Source: Kiritimatiellia bacterium | GTDB lineage: Bacteria; Verrucomicrobiota; Kiritimatiellia; UBA8416; JABMPJ01 | DNA length: 25,571 nt | NCBI GenBank assembly: GCA_029939545.1 | Contig: JAOZSS010000004.1 | Coordinates: 1-25,571, forward strand | Reading direction: 5' to 3' | Part shown: in pieces, positions 24,055 through 25,571 of the stretch | How positions within the stretch are numbered: the stretch's first letter is position 1 | Layout: every line of letters begins with the position of its first letter | Made by a program: the position numbers and the translations under genes | Notes under the pieces: model-generated | Told to the model about the DNA's origin: nothing | Databases searched by the model: none | The model's input: only the letters and a program-made list of their open reading frames with translations

Positions 24055-24558
24055 TCAATCGTAATCACCACTGACTCTCGTCAGGCCGGTCAGGGGATAC
24101 ACCGTCAGCGTTGCCTGGGAGGCCGGTGTCACGCCCGTCTCCCTCAGCGTTATAGGTGCCGTCGTCGTACTTCCTGAACTTCCGGCTGGATGAAAGGCAA
24201 CAACCGAGTTGCCGGGCCAACTGCTGACCGATGGAGTGCTGATCACAACCCCCTGCGGGAAATACCCCGTCTCACCTACCTGGTAGCCATGCGTTGTATT
24301 GGTGGCATAGTACCCATAGGTTCCATCGTCTTCAAAAAGGTAGAGCTCAATAACCTGCCCCTTCAGGATCGCCTCCTGCCGGATGAGTCCTATGGTGCCG
24401 CGCAACGTGTTGATGGAACCGCGCATCCGCGCCCCGCGGCCCAGACCGAAATAGGCCGCCGTCGTGGCACCCATCAGGAGTGCCATGATGGCTACAACCG
24501 TCAGCAGCTCCAGCAGCGTAAAGCCGTGCCTGGACAATCTTGACGGGCGATCAGTCAT
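24055..24558 (-). CDS. GspH-like minor prepilin (Verru_Chthon cassette D-like)
   Basis: This 167-residue protein starts MTDRPSRLSRHG|FTLLELLTVVAIMALLMGATTAAYFGLGRG, with Gly12 at -1 and Glu17 at mature +5. The region after the helix (GSINTLRGTIGLIRQEAILKGQ) is typical of GspH/FimT-type subunits, which have a short amphipathic helix before the beta domain. The beta domain (VIELYLFEDDGTYGYYAT) ends in a C-terminal strand. The ATG at 24558 overlaps the stop of the previous gene (24551) by 8 bases, which implies translational coupling. GAGG lies about 11 bases upstream. An in-frame upstream extension to 24648 runs inside the neighbouring gene and is not needed. Confidence 0.83.
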   Translation of the reverse strand: MTDRPSRLSRHGFTLLELLTVVAIMALLMGATTAAYFGLGRGARMRGSINTLRGTIGLIRQEAILKGQVIELYLFEDDGTYGYYATNTTHGYQVGETGYFPQGVVISTPSVSSWPGNSVVAFHPAGSSGSTTTAPITLRETGVTPASQATLTVYPLTGLTRVSGDYD

Positions 24559-25063
24559 AGACACGAGTTCCCTCGTGATCGATAAACGACACCTGCACAC
24601 CATCCTCGAGCACGCCCTTTTCTGTAGACGGATAGCGTGTATCCACAATCACACGGAACGGCTGAAATCCGTCTGCCCACAACACCCCATAGGGCTCACT
24701 CCCCCCCGAATCCCGGCTGATCCCCTCCAGCTCGAGGAACACGATGTTGCGGGGATTATCGGAGTGATGAGAGGACAACCGGTCGATGATGTCGGCATTG
24801 TCCGTCTCGTTGGTGTAGCGGCCCGGCGTATTGATGTACGAACTTGGAACAGGAAACTCGCCATACTCCAGGTAGTAGGTCTTGACGCCATTCATGATAG
24901 CCGCGGCCTGGGTCTGTGCCTTGACCACCTTCCCCCGCAGCCGAACCCGCCCAAAAGCCGGCAGTATGATGCCCGCAAGAATACCGATGATGAGAATCAC
25001 CACCATCAGCTCAATCAACGTAAACCCGTGCTTCCCAACCTTCATGTTCTTCATGCCCTTCAT
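24551..25063 (-). CDS. GspG-like pseudopilin
   Basis: This 170-residue protein begins MKGMKNMKVGKHG|FTLIELMVVILIIGILAGIILPAF. It has Gly13 at -1 and Glu18 at mature +5, the pattern of major pseudopilins and type IV pilins. The helix continues into KVVKAQTQAAAIMNGVKTYYLEYGEFP, the standard GspG/PilE alpha-beta transition. The C-terminal domain (PYGVLWADGFQPFRVIVDTRYPSTEKG) has no obvious GspG calcium-site motif, unlike the 25079-25552 neighbour. Its start is 15 bases after the stop of that neighbour, with an in-frame ATG at 25054 and 25045 as alternatives; none has a strong ribosome binding site. Two G-type pseudopilins in tandem suggest a filament with two long-helix subunits or a duplication. 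Confidence 0.88.
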   Translation of the reverse strand: MKGMKNMKVGKHGFTLIELMVVILIIGILAGIILPAFGRVRLRGKVVKAQTQAAAIMNGVKTYYLEYGEFPVPSSYINTPGRYTNETDNADIIDRLSSHHSDNPRNIVFLELEGISRDSGGSEPYGVLWADGFQPFRVIVDTRYPSTEKGVLEDGVQVSFIDHEGTRVYD

Positions 25064-25078
25064 GGTGAGCTTCGCAGG

Positions 25079-25552
25079 CTATTCCCAACTCGTGATATCG
25101 TCTTCCGTTCCCTCTTCACCATCGCGCCCAACCGACCACACGGCCACTGCACGCATCACCGTGCCAGTCGACGTCGTTACTTCACCAGAGCTGTTATCGT
25201 CCAAAGAAATCCTGTAAACCCCGCCCCATTTGTCCCTGAATCCGTCCGCCAACGCCCTGTCGTCGAATTCCATGTAGCGAATCTCGCGCTGGTTGTTTCC
25301 CTTGTCCGTGCCATGCAGCACATCCAGGCCATTCCCTACGTCCATATCGTTGATCCCGCCCGGCAGGCTGCGATAATCCTGGTAGTAGGCCTTCCATGCA
25401 GTTTCAATCTGCTTAACTTCGCTACGCACCCGCGCCTTATGCGCCGAGTACCGCGCCCCGCTCAACGCCGGCATCAACAACCCCATGAGCAGACCCAGCA
25501 CAGCAATCACCACCAACAACTCCATCAGAGTAAAACCCTTAGCTCTCTTCAT
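25079..25552 (-). CDS. GspG-like pseudopilin with calcium-site-like C-terminus
   Basis: This 157-residue protein starts MKRAKG|FTLMELLVVIAVLGLLMGLLMPAL, with Gly6 at -1 and Glu11 at mature +5. The C-terminus AVWSVGRDGEEGTEDDITSW closely follows the WSxGxDGxxG-DDIxSW pattern seen at the calcium-binding end of type II secretion GspG major pseudopilins. Its middle (VRSEVKQIETAWKAYYQDYRSLPGG) is the usual GspG helix-loop. It is the first gene of the pseudopilin run in the window. GAGGGA lies 9 bases upstream of the ATG at 25552, and only 19 bases of upstream sequence are present, so the promoter is outside. It is the strongest T2SS-type major subunit candidate here. Confidence 0.9.
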   Translation of the reverse strand: MKRAKGFTLMELLVVIAVLGLLMGLLMPALSGARYSAHKARVRSEVKQIETAWKAYYQDYRSLPGGINDMDVGNGLDVLHGTDKGNNQREIRYMEFDDRALADGFRDKWGGVYRISLDDNSSGEVTTSTGTVMRAVAVWSVGRDGEEGTEDDITSWE

Positions 25553-25571
25553 ACCGCGATCCCTCTTTGCG

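Overview
The window looks like a chromosomal piece of a Verrucomicrobia/Kiritimatiellota-type (PVC group) bacterium. The main reason is that five consecutive minus-strand genes (1169-9096) match, in order and architecture, the Akkermansia Amuc_1098 to Amuc_1102 pilus-like cluster. A second block of prepilin-like genes (19296-25552) resembles the four-gene 'Verru_Chthon' cassette. Between them lie secreted proteins rich in Thr-Asn with jelly-roll and Ig-like modules, also typical of that lineage. These assignments come from recalled family features; no search was run.

Layout. 1-195: start of a truncated minus-strand gene with a candidate promoter. 196-1071: stand-alone 5'-3' exonuclease domain. 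1169-9096: secretin, PilP-like Amuc_1099, PilO-like Amuc_1100, PilM-PilN fusion Amuc_1101 and Amuc_1102 homologues, with an eight-unit 7-bp tandem repeat upstream of pilM. 9225-9875: prepilin with a C-terminal H-X9-DG motif, divergent from 10141-11361, a secreted 406-residue protein that ends in a strong terminator. 11578-18816: a giant (about 2412 aa) modular exoprotein with alternating jelly-roll and Ig-like domains and a lamin-tail domain. 18817-19295: a convergent intergenic region holding a perfect 15-bp inverted repeat and the 3' remnant of a PIN-domain (VapC-like) toxin gene. 19296-25552: six prepilin-like genes in one direction, interrupted by a DUF3800 gene that is flanked by copies of a short intergenic repeat.

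How it fits together (inference). The 1169-9096 genes would build an envelope-spanning, type II/IV-pilus-like machine: outer-membrane secretin, periplasmic connectors and a cytoplasmic PilM platform. The pseudopilins of 19296-25552 and the prepilin at 9225-9875 would supply filament or tip subunits. The two large exported plus-strand proteins between the clusters are candidate cargo or surface adhesins. No assembly ATPase (PilB/GspE), PilC/GspF or prepilin peptidase lies in the window, so those must be encoded elsewhere. Nothing here is a CRISPR array, rRNA, tRNA or intact insertion sequence.
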